Below, one piece after another: positions 1-6,171 of a stretch of 11,785 nucleotides of DNA; the first letter of the stretch is position 1; every line of letters begins with the position of its first letter. The position numbers and the translations under genes were made by a program. The notes beneath the pieces were generated by a model. That model was not told the DNA's origin, ran no database searches, and saw nothing but the letters and a program-made list of their open reading frames with translations. Source of the stretch: UBA10906 sp049296695 (GTDB lineage: Bacteria; Pseudomonadota; Gammaproteobacteria; Methylococcales; Methylomonadaceae); NCBI GenBank assembly GCA_049296695.1, contig JBAQSX010000199.1:1-11785 (forward strand), written 5' to 3'.

Positions 1-617
1 GCAATATACATCACAGGTTTGAGCGTCATTAAACACAAGTCGCGCACTAAGGCTTTTTCTTCAGGCTCTAAAGGTAAGCTACGCGCAGGTTCGCCTTCAT
101 TTAATTGATTAAAAATTAATTCTAAAACCCGCTTTTTTTCCACATCATCTTTATTACCCGATTTAGCGGTTTTTGCCACGCGCAATAAGGCTTTTTCAAC
201 TGAGGCTAAATCCGCTAAGGCTAATTCAGTATTAATCACTTCAATATCATGAATAGGATTAACCTTACCTGCGACATGCACCACATTATCATCATTAAAA
301 CAACGCACTACATGCGCAATTGCATCAGTTTCACGAATATTGGCCAAAAATTTATTACCCAAACCCTCACCTTTAGACGCGCCTGCCACCAAACCTGCAA
401 TATCGACAAATTCAATCGTGGTCGGTAAGACCCTTTCGGGTTTTACAATTTCAGATAATTTATCCATACGATTATCAGGCACTGGCACAACGCCCACATT
501 GGGGTCAATGGTACAAAACGGATAATTTTCTGCCGCAATTTTAGCGCGGGTCAACGCGTTAAATAAGGTTGATTTACCCACATTAGGCAAACCGACAATT
601 CCACAATACAAAGCCAT
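1..617 (-). CDS. ychF: YchF/EngD-type P-loop ATPase, 5' part only
   Basis: This is the first 205 codons of a gene that leaves the window at base 1; the family is usually about 363 residues. YchF is a cytosolic, ribosome-associated Obg-family protein that prefers ATP over GTP and is linked to stress responses and translation. The translation opens MALYCGIVGLPNVGKST, with the P-loop at residues 9-17. The switch II/G3 motif DIAGLVAGAS follows at 72-81, then GEGLGNKFLANIRETDAI at 83-100. The NxxE-type G4 motif and the TGS domain lie outside the window. The ATG at 617 aligns with the family start, but no clear Shine-Dalgarno precedes it. The gene is divergent from atpC, with about 520 bp between them. 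The identification is very secure. Confidence 0.97.
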   Translation of the reverse strand, partial: MALYCGIVGLPNVGKSTLFNALTRAKIAAENYPFCTIDPNVGVVPVPDNRMDKLSEIVKPERVLPTTIEFVDIAGLVAGASKGEGLGNKFLANIRETDAIAHVVRCFNDDNVVHVAGKVNPIHDIEVINTELALADLASVEKALLRVAKTAKSGNKDDVEKKRVLELIFNQLNEGEPARSLPLEPEEKALVRDLCLMTLKPVMYI

Positions 618-893
618 AAGAAGTCTTTAAAAATAAAAAGTTAAGTGATAAATAATCAACAATTACGCCATATTATTGGACGTAATTACTAAGCGATTAA
701 AAGCATTATACAAGTTTTAGCAGTTAGCGGGGTTACTTAGCTGTTACGGCATAATAACAGATTGTTTTTAAAATAAAAATTAACAATTGTTTGCCTATCA
801 ATAGCAGTTATTTAAACTAATCACCTAAGCGTTAAGCCTGACTGAGAAGGTACGTTTCAAAAATAATACTTCAAAACCTCATTTAACTAAGCG

Positions 894-925
894 TTTATGC
901 TAGAGTGAGTTATTCTTAGCATAAA
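894..925. repeat. 9-bp-arm inverted repeat
   Basis: TTTATGCTA (894-902) and TAGCATAAA (917-925) are perfect inverted arms around a 14-nt loop. CTCATT occurs on both sides of the hairpin. It could be an operator in the ychF/atpC divergent region or a transcript hairpin; the sequence does not decide. Confidence 0.4.
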
Positions 926-1077
926 TCTCATTAAATAATGATTATAATAAAAGACTATGCGTAAGCTCATTGATAATACCTAAAACAAATTTAGGGAAAA
1001 GCTAGAACTTGTAATAATCAACGCTGGCAATTAGTTTTATCAAAACATAGCGTAGCGGTTGCTTATCAGTCGGTGTA

Positions 1078-1103
1078 ATAGGGGTAAATTATTCACCCCC
1101 TAT
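1078..1103. repeat. GGGG-type palindromic repeat
   Basis: ATAGGGG (1078-1084) pairs with CCCCTAT (1097-1103) around an A+T-rich centre containing AAAT/ATTC. It resembles the copies at 2179-2200, 2295-2316, 3616-3636 and 6059-6134. It lies only 33 bp before the atpC start, just where atpD would be expected, so it may mark the break in the ATPase operon. Confidence 0.55.
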
Positions 1104-1135
1104 ACTGTATCAATTAATTCTACTAAAAAATTATT

Positions 1136-1525
1136 TTGCATCTCAAAATTTTATTACCTTTTAAAGTATTTGCCGAAAAACCCGAAGTATCGCGTATTAT
1201 TGCCGAAAGCTCAGAGGGATTTTTTGCTTTATTACCACGTCGCCGTGATTGTGTGGTGGCGTTAATACCGAGTATTTTAACGTATAGCACCCAAGAAAAT
1301 ACTGAATATTATGTTGCCATTGATGAAGGACTATTAGTTAAAACAGGCTCATCGGTATTAATTTCAGTGCGCAATGCCATTGCGGGCGATGATTTAAGTC
1401 AATTACATCAATTAATTGAACAGCAGTTTTTAGCCCTTAATGAGCAAGAACAGAATTTACGTTTGGTGCTTGCCAAATTAGAAACGGGCTTTGTGCGTCG
1501 TTTTATGGAGTTTAATCGTGGCTAA
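1136..1525 (+). CDS. atpC: N-type ATPase subunit epsilon
   Basis: This 129-residue protein matches the epsilon subunit of the alternative, Na+-type F-ATPase (N-ATPase), the central-stalk subunit that couples F1 to the c-ring. The opening HLKILLPFKVFAE, then SRIIAE, LLPRRRDCV (34-42), VAIDEGLLVKTG (62-73) and the C-terminal KLETGFVRRFMEF are typical of this branch rather than the housekeeping epsilon. The only usable start is TTG at 1136. An in-frame TAA lies at 1124-1126, and no Shine-Dalgarno is visible. Starting there gives the usual N-terminus with nothing missing. The stop overlaps atpQ by 8 nt. In the canonical operon atpD lies immediately upstream; here there is only non-coding DNA and a palindromic repeat, so translation may be poor. 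Confidence 0.88.
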   Translation: MHLKILLPFKVFAEKPEVSRIIAESSEGFFALLPRRRDCVVALIPSILTYSTQENTEYYVAIDEGLLVKTGSSVLISVRNAIAGDDLSQLHQLIEQQFLALNEQEQNLRLVLAKLETGFVRRFMEFNRG

Positions 1526-1847
1526 AGAAAAATTAAATCAACAATTACATAAACGCTTTAGTCAAAAAATTACCAATAAAGCGGCGCGTAAATTAAAAGC
1601 ACAAAATAAAACCTTGCATACCATTTGGTCGGGTTTGGGTATGATGGGCTTAATTGGCTGGTCAGTAGTTGTACCCACTTTATTAGGGGCAAGTTTAGGT
1701 ATTTGGTTAGATAAAAACTATCCACGTCCACAATCGTGGACATTATCTTTGTTATTTATCGGTTTAATTATCGGTTGTATTCATGCGTGGCATTGGGTAG
1801 CTAAAGAAGATAGAGCAATACACCATAAGGACAATGAAGATGATTAA
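1518..1847 (+). CDS. atpQ: N-type ATPase accessory protein AtpQ (AtpI-like)
   Basis: This 109-residue inner-membrane protein belongs to the AtpI/AtpZ-like family found as atpQ in N-ATPase operons, thought to help assemble the c-ring or transport divalent cations. A basic N-terminus (residues 1-35) precedes two membrane segments at about 38-63 and 75-94, with the family pattern GWSVVVPTLLGASLGIWLD and then SWTLSLLFIGLIIGCIHAW. I chose the GTG at 1518 because GGAG (1507-1510) sits 7 nt upstream and it gives a short overlap with atpC, GTGGCTAA, as expected for translational coupling. An upstream TTG at 1491 would add nine residues not seen in the family. The acidic tail ends in KDNEDD. Confidence 0.86.
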   Translation: MAKEKLNQQLHKRFSQKITNKAARKLKAQNKTLHTIWSGLGMMGLIGWSVVVPTLLGASLGIWLDKNYPRPQSWTLSLLFIGLIIGCIHAWHWVAKEDRAIHHKDNEDD

Positions 1848-2112
1848 TTTAAGTATAGTTTTTCTTAGCGGCGTATTATTAGGCGGGTTATTTTTTGGCG
1901 GTTTATGGTGGACAGTTAAAAGAAGTATTAACTCAGCGCAACCTGCCTTATGGTTTTTTAGTAGTTGGTTAATTAGAACGGGGCTGGTTTTAAGTGGTTT
2001 TTATGTGTTATCAGCTCAAGATTGGCAACGCTTATTGAGTTGTTTATTAGGTTTTATTATTGCTCGATTTATAGTTATAAAACTGACAGATAAAGCCCCG
2101 CAAGCTAATTAA
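1840..2112 (+). CDS. atpR: N-type ATPase subunit AtpR
   Basis: This protein of about 90 residues is very hydrophobic and matches AtpR, a small membrane protein found only in N-ATPase operons, where it is proposed to act with the Na+-binding c-ring. Three membrane segments lie at about 3-22, 34-58 and 62-80. The family features GGLFFGGLWWTVKR (15-28), PALWFF, SWLIRTGLVLSGFY (42-55) and DWQRLLSCLLGFIIARF (61-77) are present, including intramembrane arginines R46 and R76. Two ATGs are possible, 1834 and 1840. AAGGA at 1827-1831 is only 2 nt from the first but 8 nt from the second, so I take 1840. This makes an 8-nt overlap (ATGATTAA) with atpQ, the same geometry as atpC/atpQ. The expected next gene, atpB, is absent. 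Confidence 0.86.
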   Translation: MINLSIVFLSGVLLGGLFFGGLWWTVKRSINSAQPALWFFSSWLIRTGLVLSGFYVLSAQDWQRLLSCLLGFIIARFIVIKLTDKAPQAN

Positions 2113-2178
2113 TGTGAGTTTTCAATAAATATATACAAGATTTTCACAAGGATAAGTTACTAAAAATAAAAGTAATTG

Positions 2179-2318
2179 TAGGGGCGAATTATATTCGCCC
2201 TTGTACAACGGTTTGTTATTAACTCAAATTACGCAGATGTTGTAAATGTAGGAAAAAATAACATTTGTCCTCAATAACAAACCCTTGTTGTCAAGGGGCA
2301 AGAAATATTTTGCCCCTA
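2179..2318. repeat. inverted pair of GGGGC palindromic repeats
   Basis: The left copy (2179-2220) starts TAGGGGCGAAT, folds on itself through GGGCGAAT/ATTCGCCC (2182-2200) and continues with CCTTGTACAAC and GGTTTGTTATT. The right copy (2273-2318), read on the minus strand, has the same order: TAGGGGC, inner stem GGGGCAA/TTGCCCC (2295-2316), CCTTGACAAC, GGGTTTGTTATT. The two arms of 42 and 46 bp are thus imperfect inverted copies around a spacer of about 52 nt. The spacer carries AAATGT/ACATTT. A transcript could fold into one long cruciform-like structure. Confidence 0.7.
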
Positions 2319-2351
2319 CATTGATAAACTCTGCGCAATTTTAGATAGTAT

Positions 2352-2464
2352 GGTAGTGCATCAAAAAAGTAGGCTAGTTAATATCAAACAATCGGAGTTC
2401 AAACCTAGGTTTGAACTCCAACTAAAATAGCGTTTTGTTAAAACCTACTCTTTTGAAGCACTCC
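2352..2464 (+). mobile_element. MITE-like element, copy A (113 bp)
   Basis: The left end GGTAGTGCATCAAAAAAGTA(GG) at 2352-2373 and the right end (CC)TACTCTTTTGAAGCACTCC at 2444-2464 are imperfect terminal inverted repeats. The centre is a perfect 26-bp palindrome at 2394-2419, half-site GGAGTTCAAACCT. It is nearly identical to copy B. It has no coding capacity. The right end lacks one A compared with copy B (CACTCC against CACTACC), and I see no target duplication, which suggests an older insertion. Confidence 0.75.
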
Positions 2465-2660
2465 AATTTAAATCATTTTGCTATTCGCGCTAAACTTTAT
2501 TCTTTTTCTATTAAAGCCGTCATGAGGTCTTATGCTGATTTTTTCTCAGTTCCCGCCCGTTTCTGCGTAACTTGAGTTAATAATTGAGACAATTTCATCG
2601 AATATAACCTTAGCAAAACCAAATAATTAGCGTAATGAAACACAGTATCCTTTAAAACGC

Positions 2661-2674
2661 CTTAAAGCTTTAAG
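2661..2674. repeat. perfect 14-bp palindrome upstream of mepA
   Basis: CTTAAAGCTTTAAG is exactly self-complementary and lies 73 bp before the mepA ATG. It could be a dimer-binding operator. In A+T-rich DNA it could also arise by chance, so this is only a note. Confidence 0.3.
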
Positions 2675-2746
2675 CAATTAATCCCAGTTGCCCTGTGTTA
2701 GCGTTAAAATAGTCTTTATAAAATTATTTTTTTGGTTGTACTTATC

Positions 2747-3595
2747 ATGAATTTACGCAAACCCTTGTTTTATCTATTGGCTTTATTAAACCTAAATCCA
2801 CTTGCCCACGCTTCCGCGCAACAATGGGCAAGCGTTAGTACACCCACCCAACAAGAGCCGCAAAGCATTGGCACTTATACTGCGGGTTGTATCAATGGCG
2901 CGTCGATTCTGCCCACCCAAGGACAAGGCTATCAAGTGATGCGCCTGTCTCGGCAACGCCGCTACGGTCATCCACACTTAATTGATTTTATCCAGCAACT
3001 AGGCAAACAAACCGCTGAGCAGTTCAATAGCAGTTTATTAATTGGTGATTTAGGACAAGCGCGGGGCGGCCCCACACCCAGTGGTCATCGTAGTCATCAA
3101 ACTGGGCTGGATGTGGATATTTGGTTTTTATTATTGCAACCCAGCGCGTCACGCAGTTTAACCGAGCAAGAGCGCGAAACATGGAACGCGCCGTCTATGC
3201 TTGCCAGTGGTGATGCCATTGATGAAAAGCAATGGACAACAACCCACGCGAAAATCTTAGCCACTGCCGCGCAACTACCTAATGTGGAACGAATTTTTGT
3301 CAATCCCCATATCAAACGCACACTCTGCCAAAACACCCCTGCAAATGAGCGTGGCTGGTTACGCAAAATTCGCCCGTGGTGGAAGCATGATGACCATTTC
3401 CATGTACGCTTAAGTTGCCCAGAAAATAATAAACATTGTCAGCATCAAGACCCGCTACCCGCAGGTGATGGTTGTGGCGCGGATTTGGCTTGGTGGTTTT
3501 CAGTGGATACCACGCCACCTGCAAAAAAACCAACTGCGCCAGCCAAAGCTCTTGAATTGCCCGCTTTATGCAACCAAGTATTGCAAGAAAAATAA
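2747..3595 (+). CDS. mepA: penicillin-insensitive murein endopeptidase MepA
   Basis: MepA is a periplasmic zinc metallopeptidase of the LAS/M74 family that cuts D-Ala-meso-DAP cross-links in peptidoglycan and is not blocked by beta-lactams. The 282-residue product (E. coli about 274) has a signal peptide of about 24 residues (MNLRKPLFYLLALL...AHASA). The metal and active-site motifs are complete: SGHRSHQTGLDVD with H114, H117 and D124, and HDDHFHVRL with H214, H217 and H219. Six cysteines (48, 194, 224, 231, 243, 275) have the spacing of the three E. coli disulfides. The ATG at 2747 is preferred over an in-frame TTG at 2732 because it gives a standard signal peptide, although no strong Shine-Dalgarno is visible. 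It stands alone: 600 bp of repeats precede it and a palindrome follows it. Confidence 0.96.
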   Translation: MNLRKPLFYLLALLNLNPLAHASAQQWASVSTPTQQEPQSIGTYTAGCINGASILPTQGQGYQVMRLSRQRRYGHPHLIDFIQQLGKQTAEQFNSSLLIGDLGQARGGPTPSGHRSHQTGLDVDIWFLLLQPSASRSLTEQERETWNAPSMLASGDAIDEKQWTTTHAKILATAAQLPNVERIFVNPHIKRTLCQNTPANERGWLRKIRPWWKHDDHFHVRLSCPENNKHCQHQDPLPAGDGCGADLAWWFSVDTTPPAKKPTAPAKALELPALCNQVLQEK

Positions 3596-3615
3596 ATAAA
3601 TTAAATTGAATGGTA

Positions 3616-3636
3616 GGGGCAAATTATTATTTGCCC
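3616..3636. repeat. GGGGC palindromic repeat after mepA
   Basis: GGGCAAAT (3617-3624) and ATTTGCCC (3629-3636) form an 8-bp stem with a 4-nt loop, preceded by TAG and followed by TTAATAACAAAC, the same flank as the copies at 2179-2318 in the other orientation. It lies 20 bp after the mepA stop and could act as its transcript end, though no T-tract follows. Confidence 0.6.
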
Positions 3637-3656
3637 TTAATAACAAACTACATTTG

Positions 3657-3678
3657 TGCGTAACTTCAGTTATTTATA
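3657..3678 (+). repeat. dispersed motif TGCGTAACTTCAGTTA
   Basis: The motif TGCGTAACTTSAGTTA with TAACT/AGTTA arms occurs here, at 2564-2579, at 7127-7142 (as ATGTAACTTCAGTTA) and, reversed and slightly changed, at 2218-2235. A related GTAACT/AGTTAC hairpin is at 6149-6165. All are intergenic, and several adjoin the GGGGC repeats, so they may be parts of one larger repeat. Confidence 0.5.
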
Positions 3679-3701
3679 AGATTTTCAATTACATTTTCTG
3701 G

Positions 3702-3725
3702 AGTCCAACACTATAATTTTGGACT
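3702..3725. repeat. AGTCCAA inverted repeat
   Basis: AGTCCAA (3702-3708) and TTGGACT (3719-3725) form 7-bp arms with a 10-nt loop in the mepA-relA gap. The outer GGAGTCCAA resembles the GGAGTTCAA half-site of the MITE core palindrome, but no MITE ends are present here. Confidence 0.4.
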
Positions 3726-3760
3726 TTAAATGCTAAAAATAATAATTAAAAAATCGTAAC

Positions 3761-3813
3761 TTTAAATAGCTAAAGCTATTTACCTTCTTAGTATGCTTTA
3801 AAATTTAAATAGC
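3761..3813. promoter_or_regulatory. operator-like inverted and direct repeats before relA
   Basis: TAAATAGCT (3763-3771), AA, AGCTATTTA (3774-3782) is a perfect 9-bp-arm inverted repeat ending 38 bp before the relA ATG. The half-site reappears as an exact direct repeat, TTTAAATAGC at 3761-3770 and 3804-3813. Three copies of the half-site within 53 bp suggest a protein-binding region or a leader hairpin. No known regulator is recognised. Confidence 0.45.
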
Positions 3814-3820
3814 CACGCCC

Positions 3821-5929
3821 ATGAAAAAAAATACGCGCACTATTGCTGAATTATTTACTGATTTTCAAGCTGCAAACGATGAAAAAATCAATCAAGCTTT
3901 GGAAATAATTGCCAGTATTCCTAACGACGAACACTATCAACGTCCAAAAGGAATTGAAGTAGCGGCAATTCTTTTAGACTTTAAAGTGGATAATAAAACT
4001 TTATTAGCGGCATTATTGAGCGATATGCGTATTCCGCACTTAATAAATCCGCCCAATATTGAAAAACAATTTGGCGATACTATTGCCGCATTAGTAAATG
4101 ATGTCACTTGGCTTAATAAACTCAGTGTTTATAGTGTCGAGATGACCCATAAACCCAGTCAAACTGAAACCTTGCGGCGTATGTTATTATCCATGACCCA
4201 AGATGTGCGGGCGGTATTAATAAAACTCGCTTATCGCATACAACGCTTACGGCAATTACCTAAAGAATCTTACGAAATACGACATTTTATTTCGCAAGAA
4301 ACCTTAGATATTTACGCGCCAATTGCCAATCGTTTAGGCATTCATTCTTTTAAATGGGAATTAGAAGATATGGCATTTCGGTATTTGCAACCGACCGAAT
4401 ATCGACAAATTGCTAAATCATTAGCTAATAATCGGGTACAACGCGAACAATGTATTCAGCATTTTATTGAATTACTGCAAACTACTTTAATAGCAGAAAG
4501 TATTAATTGTGCTTGTTATGGTCGTCCAAAACATATTTATAGTATTTGGAAAAAAATGCAGCGCAAAAAATTAGGTATTGACGAATTATATGATTTATTA
4601 GCAGTGCGGGTTATTGTTGATAATCTTAGTCATTGTTATACCGTATTGGGTATTGTGCATAGTTTATGGCAATACATCCCCAAAGAGTTTGATGATTATA
4701 TTGCCAATCCCAAAGACAATGGTTATCAATCATTACATACTGTCATTATTGATGAACAAGGTAATCGTATAGAAGTACAAATCCGCACCCAAGAAATGCA
4801 CGATTATGCGGAAATGGGCGTAGCAGCGCATTGGTCTTATAAAGAAGGTGGACGGCAAAATGCCGCTGTGGAAAAAAGCGTGGCTATGCTCCGCAAATTA
4901 TTAGAAGACAAAGCAGGTGATGAACCCTTAAGCGAAGATTTTCGCAGTGAATTATTTAACGATAGAGTTTATGTATTAACGCCAGCGGGTAAATTAATTG
5001 ATTTAGTAAAAGGCGCGACCCCTTTAGATTTTGCCTATTCAGTCCATACTGAAATAGGACATCGTTGTCGGGGTGCTAAAGTGAATGACAGAATTGTGCC
5101 ATTAACCTACGCGTTAAAATCAGGTGAACGCGTTGAAATATTAACGGCTAAAAATGGTTCTGCGCCTAATCGTAATTGGTTAGATACTAACTTGGGGTAT
5201 TTAAAAACCGCACGCGCTATTAGTAAAGTTAAAAGTTGGTTTCGTAATCAACAGCAAGCTGAAAATATTGTGATGGGCAATACCATTTTAGAAAAAGAAT
5301 GTCAGCGTTTAGGGATTAAAACCCCTGACCTTAATGAATTAGCCCAGCATTTTAAACAACTAGATAGCGATACTTTATTAGAAGTGATTGGACGGGGCGA
5401 TATTAATAATCGCCAACTCGCTAGCGCGTTAAAAGTCCCTGAATTAGAAGAAACACCTAATGCAAAACAGAAAAAGAATTTAGGACAATCGATAGTATCA
5501 GTGGCAGGGATTGATAATGTACAAACCAGTTTTGCACATTGCTGTAAGCCAGTATTGGGTGATGAGATTATTGGTTATATTTCTCATCATAAAGGTATTA
5601 CGGTGCATCGAGCGGATTGTAAAAATATTAATCAATTAAGTCCTGAAAAACAAAATCAATTAATTGCGGTGCATTGGGGGAGTGAAAAAGCCAGCCACGC
5701 CGTACCGATTGTGATTCATGCTTTTAATGCGCAAAATGTATTAAATGATGTCAGTAAAATTTTAATGCAGACAAAAGTGCATATTTTCAGCGCGGCATTA
5801 AATACCCATCCTGATTTTTCTGCGAGTTTGAATTTAACCATTCAAATAGAAAATACCAGTCAATTAAGCGCAATACTGAATAAAATTTGTCAATTGCCCA
5901 ATATTATTGAAGCTAAGCGGGTGACTTGA
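3821..5929 (+). CDS. relA: (p)ppGpp synthetase RelA, hydrolase-inactive
   Basis: RelA is the ribosome-associated enzyme that makes (p)ppGpp from ATP and GTP/GDP during amino-acid starvation. The 702-residue product has the long RelA/SpoT layout: a pseudo-hydrolase HD region (about 20-175), synthetase (about 230-345), TGS (about 380-445), helical and zinc-finger region (about 450-605) and ACT (about 625-702). The hydrolase motif HDxxED is replaced by SDMRIP (67-72), so hydrolysis should be lost. The synthetase carries the acidic EFDD (289-292) of monofunctional RelA rather than the SpoT RxKD type, plus NGYQSLHT and the catalytic E318 in EVQIRT. Zinc-finger ligands C574, C575, H596 and C600 keep the E. 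coli spacing. The ATG at 3821 lacks a clear Shine-Dalgarno. A MITE is inserted at the stop codon. Confidence 0.95.
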   Translation: MKKNTRTIAELFTDFQAANDEKINQALEIIASIPNDEHYQRPKGIEVAAILLDFKVDNKTLLAALLSDMRIPHLINPPNIEKQFGDTIAALVNDVTWLNKLSVYSVEMTHKPSQTETLRRMLLSMTQDVRAVLIKLAYRIQRLRQLPKESYEIRHFISQETLDIYAPIANRLGIHSFKWELEDMAFRYLQPTEYRQIAKSLANNRVQREQCIQHFIELLQTTLIAESINCACYGRPKHIYSIWKKMQRKKLGIDELYDLLAVRVIVDNLSHCYTVLGIVHSLWQYIPKEFDDYIANPKDNGYQSLHTVIIDEQGNRIEVQIRTQEMHDYAEMGVAAHWSYKEGGRQNAAVEKSVAMLRKLLEDKAGDEPLSEDFRSELFNDRVYVLTPAGKLIDLVKGATPLDFAYSVHTEIGHRCRGAKVNDRIVPLTYALKSGERVEILTAKNGSAPNRNWLDTNLGYLKTARAISKVKSWFRNQQQAENIVMGNTILEKECQRLGIKTPDLNELAQHFKQLDSDTLLEVIGRGDINNRQLASALKVPELEETPNAKQKKNLGQSIVSVAGIDNVQTSFAHCCKPVLGDEIIGYISHHKGITVHRADCKNINQLSPEKQNQLIAVHWGSEKASHAVPIVIHAFNAQNVLNDVSKILMQTKVHIFSAALNTHPDFSASLNLTIQIENTSQLSAILNKICQLPNIIEAKRVT

Positions 5930-6058
5930 ATTAAGGGTAGTGCATCAAAAAAGTAGGTTAGTTAATATTAAACCTTTCGGAGTTCAAACCTAGGTTTGAA
6001 CTCCAGCTAAAATGGCGTTTTGTTAAAACCTACTCTTTTGAAGCACTACCGAATTAAG
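5928..6058 (+). mobile_element. MITE-like element, copy B, with 8-bp target duplication
   Basis: The element occupies 5936-6050 (115 bp). The left end GGTAGTGCATCAAAAAAGTA(GG) at 5936-5957 is identical to that of copy A. The right end (CC)TACTCTTTTGAAGCACTACC occupies 6029-6050. A perfect 26-bp core palindrome (half-site GGAGTTCAAACCT) lies at 5979-6004. The exact 8-bp direct repeat GAATTAAG flanks it (5928-5935 and 6051-6058), the mark of a transposition event. The first two bases of the left duplication are the GA of the relA TGA stop. It has no open frame, so it would need a transposase supplied from elsewhere. Confidence 0.88.
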
Positions 6059-6095
6059 TATTATAAGGGTTAATTTATTATTCGCCCTTATAATA
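6059..6095. terminator. palindrome between convergent relA and galU
   Basis: TATTATAAGGG (6059-6069) and CCCTTATAATA (6085-6095) form an 11-bp stem, extended inward by AAT/ATT. Its position between converging genes suits a bidirectional transcript end, but no clear T-tract follows on either strand. It also belongs by sequence to the GGG(C)GAAT/ATTCGCCC repeat family (its right arm reads ATTCGCCCTTATAATAAC), so it may simply be a repeat copy. Confidence 0.45.
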
Positions 6096-6106
6096 ACAAT
6101 CTGCTG

Positions 6107-6134
6107 TATAAGGGCGAATGTGATTCATCCTTAC
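6107..6134. repeat. second GGGCGAAT-type repeat before the galU end
   Basis: TAAGG (6109-6113) with CCTTA (6129-6133), and GAAT (6116-6119) with ATTC (6123-6126), form a hairpin with an internal mismatch. It is followed on the + strand by CATCTAATATTTTT, which could make it a weak terminator for relA-side transcripts. A GTAACT/AGTTAC hairpin follows at 6149-6165. Confidence 0.45.
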
Positions 6135-6171
6135 ATCTAATATTTTTAGTAACTCATGCAGTTACAATTAA

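Larger units (their letters stand above)
618..1135. other. gene-free divergent region with small hairpins
   Basis: No convincing gene is visible between ychF and atpC. An open frame starting at 1059 and running across the start of atpC looks spurious. Three inverted repeats stand out. The first is AATTACG/CGTAATT (661-687). The second is CTGTTA/TAACAG (741-760), followed by a T-rich stretch. The third is TTTATGCTA/TAGCATAAA (894-925), with 9-bp arms and a 14-nt loop. The right end holds a GGGG-type palindrome at 1078-1103. I looked for the C-terminal end of an N-ATPase beta subunit (atpD), which normally precedes atpC, and did not find one. No tRNA-like T-arm is present. Confidence 0.6.
2113..2746. 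other. repeat-rich intergenic region after atpR
   Basis: No gene is supported in this stretch. I found no remnant of atpB, which should follow atpR. It contains an inverted pair of GGGGC-type repeats (2179-2318), MITE copy A (2352-2464), a TGCGTAACTTGAGTTA motif (2564-2579) and a perfect 14-bp palindrome CTTAAAGCTTTAAG (2661-2674). The last 40 bp before mepA are A+T-rich, with TATAAA at 2717-2722 as a possible -10 element but no convincing -35. Confidence 0.65.

Noticed and set aside
340..525. Open frame on the + strand inside ychF
   Set aside because: It is the complement of a highly conserved YchF coding sequence and has no ribosome-binding site or family resemblance.
618..1135. tRNA or small RNA gene in the divergent gap
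   Set aside because: No cloverleaf, T-arm consensus or CCA-like end is found; the hairpins alone do not support a named RNA.
1059..1265. 68-codon open frame overlapping the start of atpC
   Set aside because: It shares most of its length with atpC in another frame, its product resembles nothing, and it crosses the palindromic repeat at 1078-1103.
2179..2318. CRISPR array
   Set aside because: The repeats are palindromic, inverted to each other and irregularly placed, with no series of equal spacers and no cas gene.
2352..2464. Target-site duplication for MITE copy A
   Set aside because: The 8-bp flanks (GATAGTAT and AATTTAAA) do not match; any similarity between the A+T-rich flanks looks like chance.
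2792..3533. Three open frames on the minus strand inside mepA
   Set aside because: They lie opposite conserved MepA codons including the zinc-binding motifs; their products look like random translation.
3821..5929. Naming the RelA/SpoT homologue spoT
   Set aside because: The HDxxED hydrolase motif is absent and the synthetase has EFDD, both marks of monofunctional RelA.
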